Shown here: in pieces, positions 38,004 to 47,933 of the stretch
Layout: each line of letters starts with the position of its first letter
How positions within the stretch are numbered: the first letter of the stretch is position 1
Origin: Caballeronia glebae
GTDB lineage: Bacteria; Pseudomonadota; Gammaproteobacteria; Burkholderiales; Burkholderiaceae
NCBI RefSeq assembly: GCF_001545035.1
Contig: NZ_FCOJ02000026.1
Coordinates: 1 to 64,000 of the forward strand
Reading direction: 5' to 3'
DNA: 64,000 bases
The notes under the pieces: generated by a model
The model's input: the letters and a program-made list of their open reading frames with translations, nothing else
Databases searched by the model: none
What the model was told of the DNA's origin: nothing
Program-made: the position numbers and the translations under genes

Positions 38004-38888
38004 TCAGCGCCCGAGATAAGACTCGATAACCGCATCGTCCCGTTTGACGCTTTCCAGCGTGCCTTCGGCGAGAACGCTTCCTTCGGCCATGACCGTGACC
38101 TTCCCGCTATCACCCGCGAGCGCGGCGACGAACTCCATATCGTGCTCGACGACCATCATCGAACACGATCCGCGCAGCTTGTTGAGCAATTCGGCGAGTT
38201 CCATCGTTTCATGATCGGTCATGCCGGCCGCGGGTTCGTCGAGCAGCAAAAGCGCGGGCTGCTGCATCAGCAACATGCCGATTTCGAGCCGCTGCTTTTG
38301 TCCATGCGACAACTCGCCCGCGAGACGCGTCGCCTGATGCTGAAGGCGAATCAGTTCCAGCGTCTCTTCGATGCGCGCCTGCGCCTGCCCATCCAGCCGC
38401 GCGCGCAACGACGCGAACCAGCGCTTGTCCGTCTTCATCGCGAGTTCGAGGTTTTCCCACACGGGATGATTCTCGAACACGGTCGGCTTCTGAAACTTGC
38501 GCCCGATGCCCGTGCGCGCGATCACCGGCTCCGACATGCGCGTGAGATCGAGCGTCTGCCCGAGGAACACCTTGCCGTCGTCGGGGCGCGTCTTGCCGGT
38601 AATCACATCCATCATCGTCGTCTTGCCCGCGCCGTTCGGGCCGATCACGCAGCGCAATTCGCCGACGTCGATCGAAAGCGTCAGCTTGTTCAGCGCGCGA
38701 AAACCGTCGAAGCTCACGGTGACGTCTTCGAGATAGAGAATCGTGCCGTGCGATATGTCGATCTCGCCGGGCGCGAGCACGTGCCCGAGCCCCGAGATCA
38801 CGTTGATGTTCTTGTGGCTCGACTCCTGCGGTTCGGGCAGCGGCGGAATGGGCGGCAGATCGACGATCAAGGCGTTGTGCGCGGTCAT
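38004..38888 (-). CDS. urtD: Urea ABC transporter ATPase UrtD
   Basis: A 294-residue LivG-type ATPase. Walker A is GPNGAGKTT, the signature is LSHGQKQRLEIGMLL, Walker B is ALLLLDEPAAGMTDHET and the switch is VVEHDMEFV. About 45 residues (Pro-rich, LPPIPPLPEPQ) precede the usual LYLEDVTVSFDGF start, an N-terminal extension compared with the common 250-residue form. Its ATG overlaps the urtC stop by 4 nt. Confidence 0.94.
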   Translation of the reverse strand: MTAHNALIVDLPPIPPLPEPQESSHKNINVISGLGHVLAPGEIDISHGTILYLEDVTVSFDGFRALNKLTLSIDVGELRCVIGPNGAGKTTMMDVITGKTRPDDGKVFLGQTLDLTRMSEPVIARTGIGRKFQKPTVFENHPVWENLELAMKTDKRWFASLRARLDGQAQARIEETLELIRLQHQATRLAGELSHGQKQRLEIGMLLMQQPALLLLDEPAAGMTDHETMELAELLNKLRGSCSMMVVEHDMEFVAALAGDSGKVTVMAEGSVLAEGTLESVKRDDAVIESYLGR

Positions 38889-40078
38889 TCTGCTGTGTCT
38901 CCAGCCGCCTTCCTGCGGCGCGCGAGATCGATGAGTCCCATGATGCCGTTGGGCAGAAGCAAGGGCACGAGCGTGAAGATGAGGCCGAGGAAGAACAGCC
39001 AGTACTCCGCGAAATGCGCGGTGAAAAAACTCTTCGCGCCATTGACGGCGAACGCGCCGACGATCGGTCCGATCAGCGTGCCGCGTCCGCCGACCGCGAC
39101 CCAGATCGCCATTTCGATCGAGTTCGCGGGCGACATCTCGCTCGGATTGATGATGCCGACCTGCGGCACGTACAACGCGCCCGCGATGCCGCACAGCACC
39201 GCCGACACGGTCCAGATGAAGAGCTTGTACGCGAGCGGGCTGTAGCCGAGAAACATGAGACGCGCTTCGCCGTCGCGCACGCCGGTGACGACGCGCCCGA
39301 GCTTCGACGTGACGATCCAGCGCGCCGCGAGAAACGCGAGCACGAGCACCGCGAACGTGATGAGAAAGAGCGCGGCGCGCGTGCCCGGATGCGTGATCGG
39401 AAAGCCCGCGATGCGCTTGAAGTCGGTGAAGCCGTTATTGCCGCCGAAGCCCGTTTCGTTGCGATAGAAGAGCAGCATCGCGGCGAACGTCATCGCCTGC
39501 GTGATGATCGACAGATACACGCCCTTCACGCGCGAGCGGAACGTGAAGAAGCCGAACACCCACGCGAGCACGCCCGGCACGAGCACGACGAGCAGAAGCG
39601 CATACCAGAGATGCCCGGTGCCTTCCCAGTACCACGGCAGCTTGTGCCAGTCGAGAAACACCATGAAGTCGGGCAGATCGCTTTGATACGTCCCTTCGCG
39701 GCCGATGGAGCGCATCAGGTACATGCCCATCGCATAGCCGCCGAGCGCGAAGAACAGCGCGTGGCCGAGGCTCAGGATGCCGCAATAGCCCCACACGAGA
39801 TCGAGCGCGAGCGCGCCGATCGCGTAGCACATGAGCTTGCCGACGAGCGTCATCGCATATGCCGACAGATGGAACGCGCTCGTCTCGGGCAGCACGAGCG
39901 CGCCGACCGGCACGACGATGCCCATCGCGATGACGAGCGCGATCAACGCGAGCCAGCCGTTGCGCGGCAGAAGCGCGGCGCGCGGCGGCAGGCCGAGCGC
40001 GAAGCCCGCGCGCGCCGCGCCCGGATCGGGTTGCGGCGTCACGTCGAGATTCGTGCCGATATTGGTCGAGGCGGTCAT
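38885..40078 (-). CDS. urtC: Urea ABC transporter permease UrtC
   Basis: A 397-residue LivM-type permease with about ten membrane segments. GYCGILSLGHALFFALGGYA, GNNGFTDF and a C-terminal GGRGTLIGPIVGAF loop are family hallmarks. It forms the channel with UrtB. It is 3 bp downstream of urtB and coupled to urtD. Confidence 0.95.
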   Translation of the reverse strand: MTASTNIGTNLDVTPQPDPGAARAGFALGLPPRAALLPRNGWLALIALVIAMGIVVPVGALVLPETSAFHLSAYAMTLVGKLMCYAIGALALDLVWGYCGILSLGHALFFALGGYAMGMYLMRSIGREGTYQSDLPDFMVFLDWHKLPWYWEGTGHLWYALLLVVLVPGVLAWVFGFFTFRSRVKGVYLSIITQAMTFAAMLLFYRNETGFGGNNGFTDFKRIAGFPITHPGTRAALFLITFAVLVLAFLAARWIVTSKLGRVVTGVRDGEARLMFLGYSPLAYKLFIWTVSAVLCGIAGALYVPQVGIINPSEMSPANSIEMAIWVAVGGRGTLIGPIVGAFAVNGAKSFFTAHFAEYWLFFLGLIFTLVPLLLPNGIMGLIDLARRRKAAGDTAE

Positions 40079-40081
40079 ATC

Positions 40082-41686
40082 TCAAGCCTCCGCGCTGCGG
40101 CCCTTGAGGGCGAACATGCCCTGCGGACGCTTCTGGATGAACAACACGATCAGCACGAGCACCGCGATCTTCGCGAGCACCGCGCCCCAGAACGGCTCGA
40201 CCGCCTTGCTCACGAGCCCGAGTCCGAAGCCGCCGATCACCGTGCCCGCGAGTTGCCCGACGCCGCCGAGCACCACCGCCATGAACGAATCGATGATGTA
40301 GCTCTGACCGAGATCCGGCCCGACGTTGCCGATCTGCGAGAGCGCGCAGCCGCCGAGTCCCGCGATTCCCGCGCCGAACGCGAACGCATAGGAATCGACG
40401 CGCGCGGTCTTCACGCCGACGCACGCGGCCATGCGGCGGTTCTGCGTCACCGCGCGCACGAACAGGCCGAGCCGCGTTTTCGTGAGCACGCCCCACGCGA
40501 TCGCGACCACGGCGAGCGAGAAGGCGAGGATCGTCAGACGGTTGTACGGCAGGATGAGGTTCTGCATCACGGAGACGCCGCCGCTCATCCACGAAGGATT
40601 CGTCACCTGCACGTTCTGCGCGCCGAAGAGCGTGCGCGTCGCCTGGATCAGGATCAGGCTGACGCCGAAGGTCGTGAGCAGCGTTTCGAGCGGACGTCCG
40701 TAGAGATGCTTCAGCACGAGTCTTTCCAGCACGATGCCGACCAGCGCCGCCGCGATGAACGACGCGGGCACCGCGAACAGCGGATACCAGTTGAACGCCG
40801 CGGGCGCGTAGTGCTGCACGAGATTCTGCACGACATAGGTCGCGTATGCGCCGATCATCAGAAACTCGCCGTGCGCCATGTTGATGACGCCGATCAGTCC
40901 ATATGTGATCGCAAGCCCGAGCGCCGCGAGCAACAGCACGCTGCCGAGCGAGAGGCCCGCGAAGATCGTGCCGAAGATTTCGCTGCGGCGCTGAATCGAA
41001 TCGAGCGCGTAAAGGCCTTCCTGCGCCGCGTTGCGCACGCGTTCGTCGGGCTCGTTGAAGCTGCCGTCGGCCTTCTTCGCGACGATCGGGCGCAGCAGTT
41101 CGTACATGTCGAGGTCATGGCGCGCGGCGACGAGTTGCGCGGCGTCGAGGCGCTTGCTCACATCGGGATCGTGCAGCGCGGTCATCGCCCAGAGCGTGTC
41201 GAGGCGCTTCTTCAGTTCGGGATCTTTCTCGATGGCGCGGGCGCGGTCGATCATCGGCTTCATCGATGCGTCCGGATTCTTCAACAATGCCGCGATCGCT
41301 TCGCGGCGCCTGGTCGTATCCGGCGATGCGAGTTGCAGGCCCGACAACGCGCCCGCTACCTTCGTGCGTAGCGAGTTGTTCAGCGTGATTTGTTGCGCGT
41401 CCGGCGCTTCCACGGTCTTGCCGGTGATCGCGTCTTTGGTGCCGTCGTCGGTCTGGATGTAGACGCGGCCGTTGTCGGTGGCGACGAGCGAGCCGTCGGC
41501 GAGCGCACCGAGCACGGCGATGGAAGGCGCGTCGGCATTGGCGATGAGCTTGTCGATGGCGGCGGATTTTGCTTCGAAGTCGTCGCCGGCAAGCGGGGCG
41601 AGATCGTCGTTGGTGAGCGCGTGCGCCGCGAGCGACGTCATTGCGATGCATAGCGCGAGCACGACGCGCATCAGGGAACCGGTCAT
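40082..41686 (-). CDS. urtB: Urea ABC transporter permease UrtB
   Basis: A 534-residue LivH-type permease. A signal-like N-terminus and an about 230-residue HEAT-like soluble region (for example TRRREAIAALLKNPDASMK) precede eight membrane segments with GVINMAHGEFLMIGAYATY and DSFMAVVLGGVGQLAGTVIG. The extra N-terminal region is usual in UrtB. The ATG at 41686 has AAAGG 6 nt upstream. Confidence 0.95.
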   Translation of the reverse strand: MTGSLMRVVLALCIAMTSLAAHALTNDDLAPLAGDDFEAKSAAIDKLIANADAPSIAVLGALADGSLVATDNGRVYIQTDDGTKDAITGKTVEAPDAQQITLNNSLRTKVAGALSGLQLASPDTTRRREAIAALLKNPDASMKPMIDRARAIEKDPELKKRLDTLWAMTALHDPDVSKRLDAAQLVAARHDLDMYELLRPIVAKKADGSFNEPDERVRNAAQEGLYALDSIQRRSEIFGTIFAGLSLGSVLLLAALGLAITYGLIGVINMAHGEFLMIGAYATYVVQNLVQHYAPAAFNWYPLFAVPASFIAAALVGIVLERLVLKHLYGRPLETLLTTFGVSLILIQATRTLFGAQNVQVTNPSWMSGGVSVMQNLILPYNRLTILAFSLAVVAIAWGVLTKTRLGLFVRAVTQNRRMAACVGVKTARVDSYAFAFGAGIAGLGGCALSQIGNVGPDLGQSYIIDSFMAVVLGGVGQLAGTVIGGFGLGLVSKAVEPFWGAVLAKIAVLVLIVLFIQKRPQGMFALKGRSAEA

Positions 41687-41774
41687 GATGGCCTTTCGGA
41701 TAGAACATCGGCGGCCGCGCGAATCACGCATGAACGCGCGGCCTCACTGCTTCAAACCATCAAAGCATCAAGGA

Positions 41775-43082
41775 TCAGGCTACGCGCACGCGCTGACGGC
41801 GCAGGAACGCGGGAATCGAGCTGACGACATCCGGCTTGCCCTCGTTGCCCGCGATATACGGGCTCCACGGCTGCGCGCGCACCGCGGTCTTCGTCTTCCA
41901 GACGACGTTGAACTGACCGTCGCCGCGAATTTCGCCGATCATCACCGGCTTGTGCAGATGATGGTTGCCGTCCATCGACAGCGTGAAACCCGAAGGCGCG
42001 GCGAAGCTCTGACCGATCATCGCGACACGCACCTTGTCGACGTCGGCGCTCTTCGCTTTTTCGACGGCCTGCTTCCACATGTGGATGCCGACGAAGGTCG
42101 CTTCCATCGGATCGTTGGTCACGCGCTTGTCGCCGCCCGGCAGGTTCTGCGCCTTCGCGTATGCGAAGAATTCCTTCTCGAACTTCGTGTTGTTCGGGTT
42201 CTTCACCGACATGAAGTAGTTCCATGCGGCGAGGTGGCCGACGAGCGGTTTCGTATCGATGCCGCGCAGTTCTTCCTCGCCGACCGAGAACGCGACGACC
42301 GGCACGTCCGTCGCCTTCAGCCCCTGGTTGCCGAGCTCCTTGTAGAACGGTACGTTGGAATCGCCGTTGATCGTAGAGATGACAGTCGTCTTTCCCCCTT
42401 GGGCAAAGGTCTTGATATTCGCGACGATGGTTTGATAGTCGCTATGTCCGAACGGTGTGTAGACCTCTTGAATGTCCGCATCCTTGACGCCCTTGGAGTG
42501 AAGGAACGCGCGCAGGATCTTGTTCGTCGTGCGCGGGTACACGTAGTCGGTGCCGAGCAGGAAGAAGCGCTTGGCGCTGCCGCCTTCCTGTCCCATCAGA
42601 TATTCGACGGCGGGAATCGCCTGCTGATTCGGCGCGGCGCCCGTATAGAACACGTTGCGCGACATCTCTTCGCCTTCGTATTGAACGGGGTAGAAGAGCA
42701 GGCCGTTGAGTTCCTCGAACACGGGCAGCACCGACTTGCGCGACACCGACGTCCAGCAGCCGAACACGACCGCGCACTTGTCCTGCGTGAGAAGCTGACG
42801 CGCCTTCTCCGCGAAGAGTGGCCAGTTCGAAGCCGGATCGACGACGACGGGCTGGAGTTGCCGGCCCATCACGCCGCCGCTCTTGTTGATATCGGCGATG
42901 GTCATGAGCGCCGTGTCTTTCAGCGACGTCTCGGAGATCGCCATCGTGCCCGACAGCGAATGCAGGATGCCGACCTTGATCGGACCCGTATCGGCGGCCT
43001 GGGCTTTCGTGATCGGAAGCTGGCCCGCGAGGGCGAGCGCGCCCGACATGGAGCCGAACTTCAGCAAACTGCGTCGTTTCAT
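41775..43082 (-). CDS. urtA: Urea ABC transporter substrate-binding protein UrtA
   Basis: A 435-residue periplasmic binding protein. The signal KRRSLLKFGSMSGALALAG has a twin-arginine pattern (RRSLLK) and ends near AQAADTG. The mature part opens IKVGILHSLSGTMAISETSL, typical of FmdD/UrtA, with FGCWTSVSRKSVLPVFE and GEEMSRNVFYTGAAPNQQ as urea-type markers. The start at 43082 has AAGGGGAA upstream; the longer frame to 43271 contains the sigma-54 promoter. It is the first gene of the leftward urt-ure block. Confidence 0.96.
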   Translation of the reverse strand: MKRRSLLKFGSMSGALALAGQLPITKAQAADTGPIKVGILHSLSGTMAISETSLKDTALMTIADINKSGGVMGRQLQPVVVDPASNWPLFAEKARQLLTQDKCAVVFGCWTSVSRKSVLPVFEELNGLLFYPVQYEGEEMSRNVFYTGAAPNQQAIPAVEYLMGQEGGSAKRFFLLGTDYVYPRTTNKILRAFLHSKGVKDADIQEVYTPFGHSDYQTIVANIKTFAQGGKTTVISTINGDSNVPFYKELGNQGLKATDVPVVAFSVGEEELRGIDTKPLVGHLAAWNYFMSVKNPNNTKFEKEFFAYAKAQNLPGGDKRVTNDPMEATFVGIHMWKQAVEKAKSADVDKVRVAMIGQSFAAPSGFTLSMDGNHHLHKPVMIGEIRGDGQFNVVWKTKTAVRAQPWSPYIAGNEGKPDVVSSIPAFLRRQRVRVA

Positions 43083-43141
43083 GATGAGTGTTCCCCTTGC
43101 CGATGTGTTTGTTTGAGCAATGACGATTGCCCGCATCGTTC

Positions 43142-43157
43142 TGCAAGGGTTATGCCA
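43142..43157 (-). promoter_or_regulatory. Sigma-54 (RpoN) promoter of urtA
   Basis: On the minus strand, TGGCATAACCCTTGCA matches the -24/-12 consensus TGGCACG-N4-TTGCW at all key GG and GC positions with correct spacing. Transcription would begin about 10-12 nt further left, some 45-50 nt before the urtA ATG. This fits nitrogen control of urea uptake. Confidence 0.8.
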
Positions 43158-43266
43158 ATGAGGATGAAATGCCCGAGTGGCGCGGGTTTGCGGGGAATCG
43201 GAGGAAGCTTTTACTGGCGGGGACTTGCGTCCGGCGGCGGGGTTTTGGTGCACGCGGGGTGTTGCG

Positions 43267-43283
43267 TGCATCGTTGCGGTGCG
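43267..43283 (-). promoter_or_regulatory. Possible NtrC-binding site upstream of the urtA promoter
   Basis: On the minus strand, CGCACCGCAACGATGCA fits the NtrC dyad TGCACY-N5-RGTGCA with two mismatches. It lies about 110 bp upstream of the -24 element, a usual enhancer distance. The match is imperfect, so this is a suggestion. Confidence 0.4.
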
Positions 43284-43396
43284 GGTTTGCTTCTATTTAT
43301 TTTCTTGTGACTGGGAATGGGCGAGCGTGCTTCGCTTTGGTTCGCGCGCGCTTCATAGAGACGCGATGCGAACCAAAGCTTGGGATGCACAGAGAC

Positions 43397-44713
43397 TTAT
43401 CGATTCACCATCCGCGCCGGCACGCTAAGCACCAACACCGCGCCGAGCACCAGAAATCCCGCGAGCATATACATCCCGCTCGAATTGGAAGCAGTGGCCT
43501 GCTTCAGCCAGCCCACGAGATACGGACTCAGAAAGCCCGCGAGGTTGCCGAGCGAGTTGATCATGGCGATACCCGCGGCCGCGCCGGTGCCCGCGAGAAA
43601 TGCGGTCGGCAGACTCCAGAACAGGGGCAGCGTGGTGAGAATGCCCGTCGTCGCGAGCGTGAGGCCGAGCATCGCAAGCACGGTGTTGTTGAACCACACG
43701 ACCGACAGCACCAGCCCGATCGCGCCGATCAACGCCGGAATCGCGATATGCCAGCGACGCTCGCCGGAACGATCCGCGCTGCGCGCCGCGTACAGCATGC
43801 CGATCACCGCCGCGCCATAGGGAATCGCGGAGAGCAGGCCGACGTGGAGCGCATCCGAAATACCCATCGACTTGATGATGGTCGGCAGCCAGAAGCTCAC
43901 GCCATACAGCCCCATCACGAACGAGAAGTAGATCATGCTCATCAGCCAGACCTTCGGACTCGACAGGATCTTGCCGAGCGACATATCTTCCTTCGCGACG
44001 TTATCCGCCGCGATGTTGCGTTCGAGCAGTTCGCGTTCTTCCTGCGTGAGCCACGAAGCCTTCGAGATGCGGTCGTCGAGCTTCAGGAATACGACGATGC
44101 CCACGATGATCGACGGAATCCCTTCGAGCAGCAGCAGCCATTGCCAGCCGTGCCAGCCGTTCTTGTTATGGAACGCGTCCATGATCCAGCCGCTGATCGG
44201 CCCGCCGATCAAACCCGAGAGCGCGATGGCCGTCATGAACAGCGTCGTGATGCGCCCGCGCCGCTGCGCCGGAAACCAGTACGTCAGATAGAGAATGATG
44301 CCGGGAAAGAAGCCCGCTTCAGCCGCGCCGAGCAGAAAGCGCATGACGTAGAACATCGTCGGCGTCGTGATGAACATCGTGAGGGCGGAAATAATGCCCC
44401 ACGTGATCATGATCCGCGCGATCCACACGCGCGCGCCGACGCGATGCAGGATGATGTTCGACGGAATCTCGAAGATGAAATAGCCGAAGAAGAAGATGCC
44501 CGCGCCGAAGCCATACACGGCGTCCGACAGTTGCAGATCGGTGGCCATCTGCAGCTTGGCGAAGCCGACGTTCACGCGGTCGAGATACGCCACCACGTAG
44601 CAGATGAGCAGGAGCGGCGCGAGCCGCCAGACGACTTTGCGGTAGGTCGCTTCCTCGAAGGCGGAAGGCGTGCCCGCGCCGGGGCGCGGCATGGGATTGG
44701 CGGTGCTGGCCAT
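43397..44713 (-). CDS. MFS transporter, anion:cation symporter (ACS) family
   Basis: A 438-residue twelve-helix transporter. The first loop YLDRVNVGFAKLQM, the GYFIFEIPSNIILHRVGARVW segment region, and RFLLGAAEAGFFPGIILYLT mark the ACS family, which takes up organic anions such as phthalate, tartrate or hexuronates. The ATG at 44713 has GGAGA 8 nt upstream. It follows the SDR gene by 177 bp on the same strand and probably imports the substrate of the ALDH/SDR pair (inference). Confidence 0.92.
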   Translation of the reverse strand: MASTANPMPRPGAGTPSAFEEATYRKVVWRLAPLLLICYVVAYLDRVNVGFAKLQMATDLQLSDAVYGFGAGIFFFGYFIFEIPSNIILHRVGARVWIARIMITWGIISALTMFITTPTMFYVMRFLLGAAEAGFFPGIILYLTYWFPAQRRGRITTLFMTAIALSGLIGGPISGWIMDAFHNKNGWHGWQWLLLLEGIPSIIVGIVVFLKLDDRISKASWLTQEERELLERNIAADNVAKEDMSLGKILSSPKVWLMSMIYFSFVMGLYGVSFWLPTIIKSMGISDALHVGLLSAIPYGAAVIGMLYAARSADRSGERRWHIAIPALIGAIGLVLSVVWFNNTVLAMLGLTLATTGILTTLPLFWSLPTAFLAGTGAAAGIAMINSLGNLAGFLSPYLVGWLKQATASNSSGMYMLAGFLVLGAVLVLSVPARMVNR

Positions 44714-44890
44714 GTTGCTTGTCTCCAATATTTATTGTGCGCGCCAGGCGAGCGGATGGGCCCGCTCGCGATTACAGACGCGTAAGGATTCTAGCCCGCC
44801 GGCAACGACGCCAAACGCTCGTTTCTGCTAGGGAAAGCACCGATATTTGAGCGCACGCCGCACTCGCCGCGCGGCGTGCGCGGGCAACGT

Positions 44891-45667
44891 TCAGACGCAG
44901 CGTCCGCCGTCCACTTCGAGCGCGACGCCGGTGATGAACTCGGCATCGTCGGAGGCGAGATAGAGCGCCGCGTTGGCGATGTCCTGCGGCGTCGAGAGGC
45001 GCCCGAGCGGTATCGTCGCGAGGAACTTGCGGCGGTTCTCGGGCGTGTCCTCCATGCCCATGAACTCGGTGAGCAGGGCGGTCTCGCCCATCACCGGATT
45101 GATGCAGTTCACGCGGATGCGGTCCGCGCCCAGTTCGACCGCGAGCGCCTTGCTGGCGATGATCACCGCCGCCTTGCTGCCGTTGTACCAGACGAGCCCC
45201 GGGCGCGGCCGCACGCCCGCCGTCGATGCAATATTGATGAACGCGCCGCCGCCGCGCTCGCGAAAGTACGGCACGAACTGCGCAACGCTCCAGTAGATGC
45301 TCTTCACGTTCACCGCATAGACGCGCTCGAACTCGGCCTCGGTCACGTCGAGAACGGGCTTGTTACGGTGCGTCGTGCCCGCGTTGTTGACGACGACCTG
45401 CACGCTGCCGAAGTCCTGGATCGCGGCATCGAAGAGCGTTTGCCAGTCGGCGCGTTGGGTCACGTCGCCCTGAACGGCGATCGCGCGGCCGTGCTTCACC
45501 TCCGGCGACGACGCGAGCGCGATCTCGCTCGCGACGCGCTCGGCGCCCGGCCCGTTCAGATCGTTGACGACCACATTCGCGCCTTCGCGCGCGAACGTCT
45601 TCGCGATGCCTTCCCCGAATCCCGAGCCGCCGCCCGTCACGATCACCGTTTTGCCTTGCAGTCGCAT
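44891..45667 (-). CDS. Short-chain dehydrogenase/reductase
   Basis: A 258-residue classical SDR. The cofactor motif [14 protein letters not shown], the catalytic Ser in INIASTAG and YNGSK (Tyr-x3-Lys) are all present, and the C-terminus [15 protein letters not shown] is typical. The Asn-Asp after the second strand (VVVNDLNG) suggests NAD(H) preference. GGGAGA precedes the ATG. It starts 11 bp after the aldehyde dehydrogenase stop, so they are co-transcribed. Substrate unknown. Confidence 0.92.
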   Translation of the reverse strand: MRLQGKTVIVTGGGSGFGEGIAKTFAREGANVVVNDLNGPGAERVASEIALASSPEVKHGRAIAVQGDVTQRADWQTLFDAAIQDFGSVQVVVNNAGTTHRNKPVLDVTEAEFERVYAVNVKSIYWSVAQFVPYFRERGGGAFINIASTAGVRPRPGLVWYNGSKAAVIIASKALAVELGADRIRVNCINPVMGETALLTEFMGMEDTPENRRKFLATIPLGRLSTPQDIANAALYLASDDAEFITGVALEVDGGRCV

Positions 45668-45678
45668 GGTGTCTCCCG

Positions 45679-47118
45679 TTATCCGTGTTTGATGGCGATG
45701 GTTTTGAGCGTCGTGAAGCCGTACAGCGCCTCGAAGCCTTTCTCGCGCCCGTGTCCCGAATGCTTCACGCCGCCGAACGGCAATTCGACGCCGCCGCCCG
45801 CGCCATAGTTGTTGATGAACACTTGCCCCGAGCGCACGCGGCGCGCAAGCCGCATCTGGCGCGCGCCGTCGCGGGTCCAGATGCCGGCCACGAGGCCGTA
45901 GTCGGTGCCGTTGGCGAGCCTGAGCGCGTCGGCTTCGTCGTCGAAGGGCATCGCGGCGAGCACCGGACCGAACACTTCCTCGCGCGCGAGACGATGCGTC
46001 CGCGGAACATCGCGCAACAGAGTAGGCGCCTGGTAGAAGCCCGCTTCGGGCGCATCGCCGACGACTTCGCCGTGCGCGGCCATCGGAATGCCGTCGTGCT
46101 GCGCATCGGACAGATAGTCCCAGACGCGCTGCTGCTGCTTCGCGCTGATGAGCGGGCCGCAGTCGAGATCGAGCTTGCTCGGGCCGACCCTGAGCGCCGC
46201 GAACGCCTGCGACAGCCGGTCGAGGAGCGGCTCGTACGCCGCGCGCTCGATCAGCACGCGGCTGCCCGCCGAGCACGTCTGTCCGGCGTTCTGCACGATC
46301 GCGGCGACGAGCACGGGCAGGGCGGCGTCGAAATCGGCATCGGCGAAAACGATTTGCGGCGACTTGCCGCCCAGTTCCAGCGTGACGTGCACGTGGTTGT
46401 CGGCGGCCATCTTCGTGACGGCCGCGCCCGTCGCCGGCGAGCCCGTGAACGAAATATGGTCGATGCCCGGATGCCGCGCGAGCGCCGCGCCCGCTTCGTG
46501 CCCGTAACCGGTGACGATGTTGAGCGCGCCATCCGGCAGGCCGGCTTCCGCCGCCAGTTCCGCGACGCGCAACAAAGAAAGGCACGCGTCCTCCGCCGGC
46601 TTCACGACGCACGCGTTGCCGGTGGCGAGCGCCGCGCCCACGCTGCGCCCGAAAATCTGCAGCGGATAGTTCCACGGGACGATGTGGCCCGTCACGCCGT
46701 GCGCCTCGCGGATCGTGAGCACGGTGTAGCCGGTTTGATACGGCAGGGTTTCGCCGTGCAGCTTGTCGGCGGCGCCCGCGTAGAACTCGAAATAGCGCGC
46801 GATGCCGGTGACGTCGGCGCGTGCCTGTTTGAGCGGCTTGCCGGTGTCGCGCGCCTCGACCTGCGCGATCTCCTCGTGGCACGCGGCGATCAGCATCGAC
46901 AGGCGCGCGAGAATGCGTCCGCGTTCGGCGGCGCTCGTCGCGCCCCAGCCGCCTTCGAAGGCCGCGCGCGCGGCGGCAACCGCGCGATCGATATCGGCCG
47001 CGGTGCCCCGCGCGATCTGCGCGAAGATCTGGCCGTCGGACGGATCGACGACGGGAATCGTCTCGTTGCCCGATGCCGCGATCCAGCGGTTATCGATGAA
47101 ATGCTTCGCGTCTTCCAT
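45679..47118 (-). CDS. NAD(P)-dependent aldehyde dehydrogenase
   Basis: A 479-residue ALDH-superfamily enzyme. The catalytic Cys is in GQTCSAGSR, the general-base Glu in LELGGKSP, the cofactor site in FTGSPATG, and PWNYPLQ holds the oxyanion Asn. It resembles betaine-aldehyde or gamma-guanidinobutyraldehyde dehydrogenases in general layout, but the substrate cannot be fixed. The ATG at 47118 has AGGAG 7 nt upstream; the frame runs open to 47838 antisense to ppa. It is the first gene of a leftward ALDH-SDR unit, with the MFS gene following. Confidence 0.93.
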   Translation of the reverse strand: MEDAKHFIDNRWIAASGNETIPVVDPSDGQIFAQIARGTAADIDRAVAAARAAFEGGWGATSAAERGRILARLSMLIAACHEEIAQVEARDTGKPLKQARADVTGIARYFEFYAGAADKLHGETLPYQTGYTVLTIREAHGVTGHIVPWNYPLQIFGRSVGAALATGNACVVKPAEDACLSLLRVAELAAEAGLPDGALNIVTGYGHEAGAALARHPGIDHISFTGSPATGAAVTKMAADNHVHVTLELGGKSPQIVFADADFDAALPVLVAAIVQNAGQTCSAGSRVLIERAAYEPLLDRLSQAFAALRVGPSKLDLDCGPLISAKQQQRVWDYLSDAQHDGIPMAAHGEVVGDAPEAGFYQAPTLLRDVPRTHRLAREEVFGPVLAAMPFDDEADALRLANGTDYGLVAGIWTRDGARQMRLARRVRSGQVFINNYGAGGGVELPFGGVKHSGHGREKGFEALYGFTTLKTIAIKHG

Positions 47119-47241
47119 GCACGTCTCCTGAAATCGGTTCTCTGCCTGCAGGTCGAATTCGATGCGTATTTCGATTATCGCGCCAACCTCGGCCGCGCGC
47201 CGGAAGCGGCGGGCGGCGGCAGGCGGCGAGACTCGATTGGC

Positions 47242-47247
47242 TATAAT
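47242..47247 (+). promoter_or_regulatory. Candidate -10 element of ppa
   Basis: TATAAT at 47242-47247 lies about 100 bp upstream of the ppa start in the divergent region with the ALDH gene. No good -35 box was seen. Confidence 0.4.
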
Positions 47248-47349
47248 GATGTATTCACGCGCCGGCCGGCGCGACGCCCCGGCGGTTTCGGCAGAACGCG
47301 TCCGCCCGTGCGATTCCATCTCCGACCTCAACTTCTCCAGAGAGTGCTC

Positions 47350-47877
47350 ATGAGCTTCAACAACGTACCTTCCGGCAAAGATCTCCCGCACGATTTCAAC
47401 GTCATCATCGAGATTCCCGCGCAGAGCGATCCGGTCAAATACGAAGCGGACAAGGACATGGGCCTGCTCGTCGTCGACCGCTTCGTCGGCACCGGCATGC
47501 GCTATCCGGCCAACTACGGTTTCATTCCGCAGACGCTCTCCGGCGACGGCGACCCGGTCGACGTGCTCGTCATCACGCCTTATCCGCTGCTGGCGGGCTC
47601 GGTCGTGCGTGCGCGCGCAGTCGGCATGCTGCAAATGACCGATGAATCGGGCGTGGACGCGAAGCTCGTCGCCGTGGCACACGACAAGGTCTGCCCGATG
47701 ACGGCGAACATCAAGTCGATCGACGACGTGCCGGAATATCTGAAAGACCAGATCAAGCACTTCTTCGAGAACTACAAGGCGCTCGAAAAGGGCAAGTGGG
47801 TGAAGGTCGAGGGCTGGGCCGGCATCGACGCCGCGCACAAGGAAATCTCGGAAGGCGTCGCGAACTTCAAGAAGTAA
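47350..47877 (+). CDS. ppa: Inorganic pyrophosphatase (family I)
   Basis: A 175-residue soluble enzyme that hydrolyses pyrophosphate. The signature DGDPVDVLV contains metal ligands Asp66, Asp68 and Asp71, and KYEADKDMG and [12 protein letters not shown] are also conserved. Length matches the E. coli enzyme. The ATG at 47350 was chosen from the family N-terminus ([13 protein letters not shown]); the frame is open far upstream only because it runs antisense to the ALDH gene. It is monocistronic, closed by a terminator. Confidence 0.97.
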   Translation: MSFNNVPSGKDLPHDFNVIIEIPAQSDPVKYEADKDMGLLVVDRFVGTGMRYPANYGFIPQTLSGDGDPVDVLVITPYPLLAGSVVRARAVGMLQMTDESGVDAKLVAVAHDKVCPMTANIKSIDDVPEYLKDQIKHFFENYKALEKGKWVKVEGWAGIDAAHKEISEGVANFKK

Positions 47878-47898
47878 GCGGGTTTTTTTCCGACAAAG

Positions 47899-47933
47899 CG
47901 CCGCCGCGTTTTCGAAGCGCGGCGGCGTTTTTT
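47899..47933 (+). terminator. Rho-independent terminator after ppa
   Basis: CGCCGCCGCG (47899-47908), a 9-nt loop and CGCGGCGGCG (47918-47927) form a 10-bp stem followed by six Ts. It overlaps the last codon of the convergent GIY-YIG gene. Confidence 0.92.

Larger units (their letters stand above)
43083..43396. other. Promoter region of the urt-ure block
   Basis: About 310 bp between the end of the MFS gene and urtA. It holds the sigma-54 promoter and a possible NtrC site listed separately. No gene was recognised. Confidence 0.6.

Noticed and set aside
39014..41371. 785-codon open frame on the plus strand opposite urtB and urtC
   Set aside because: Same reason: the minus-strand permeases are clear, and the plus-strand translation is low-complexity (R, E, H, D).
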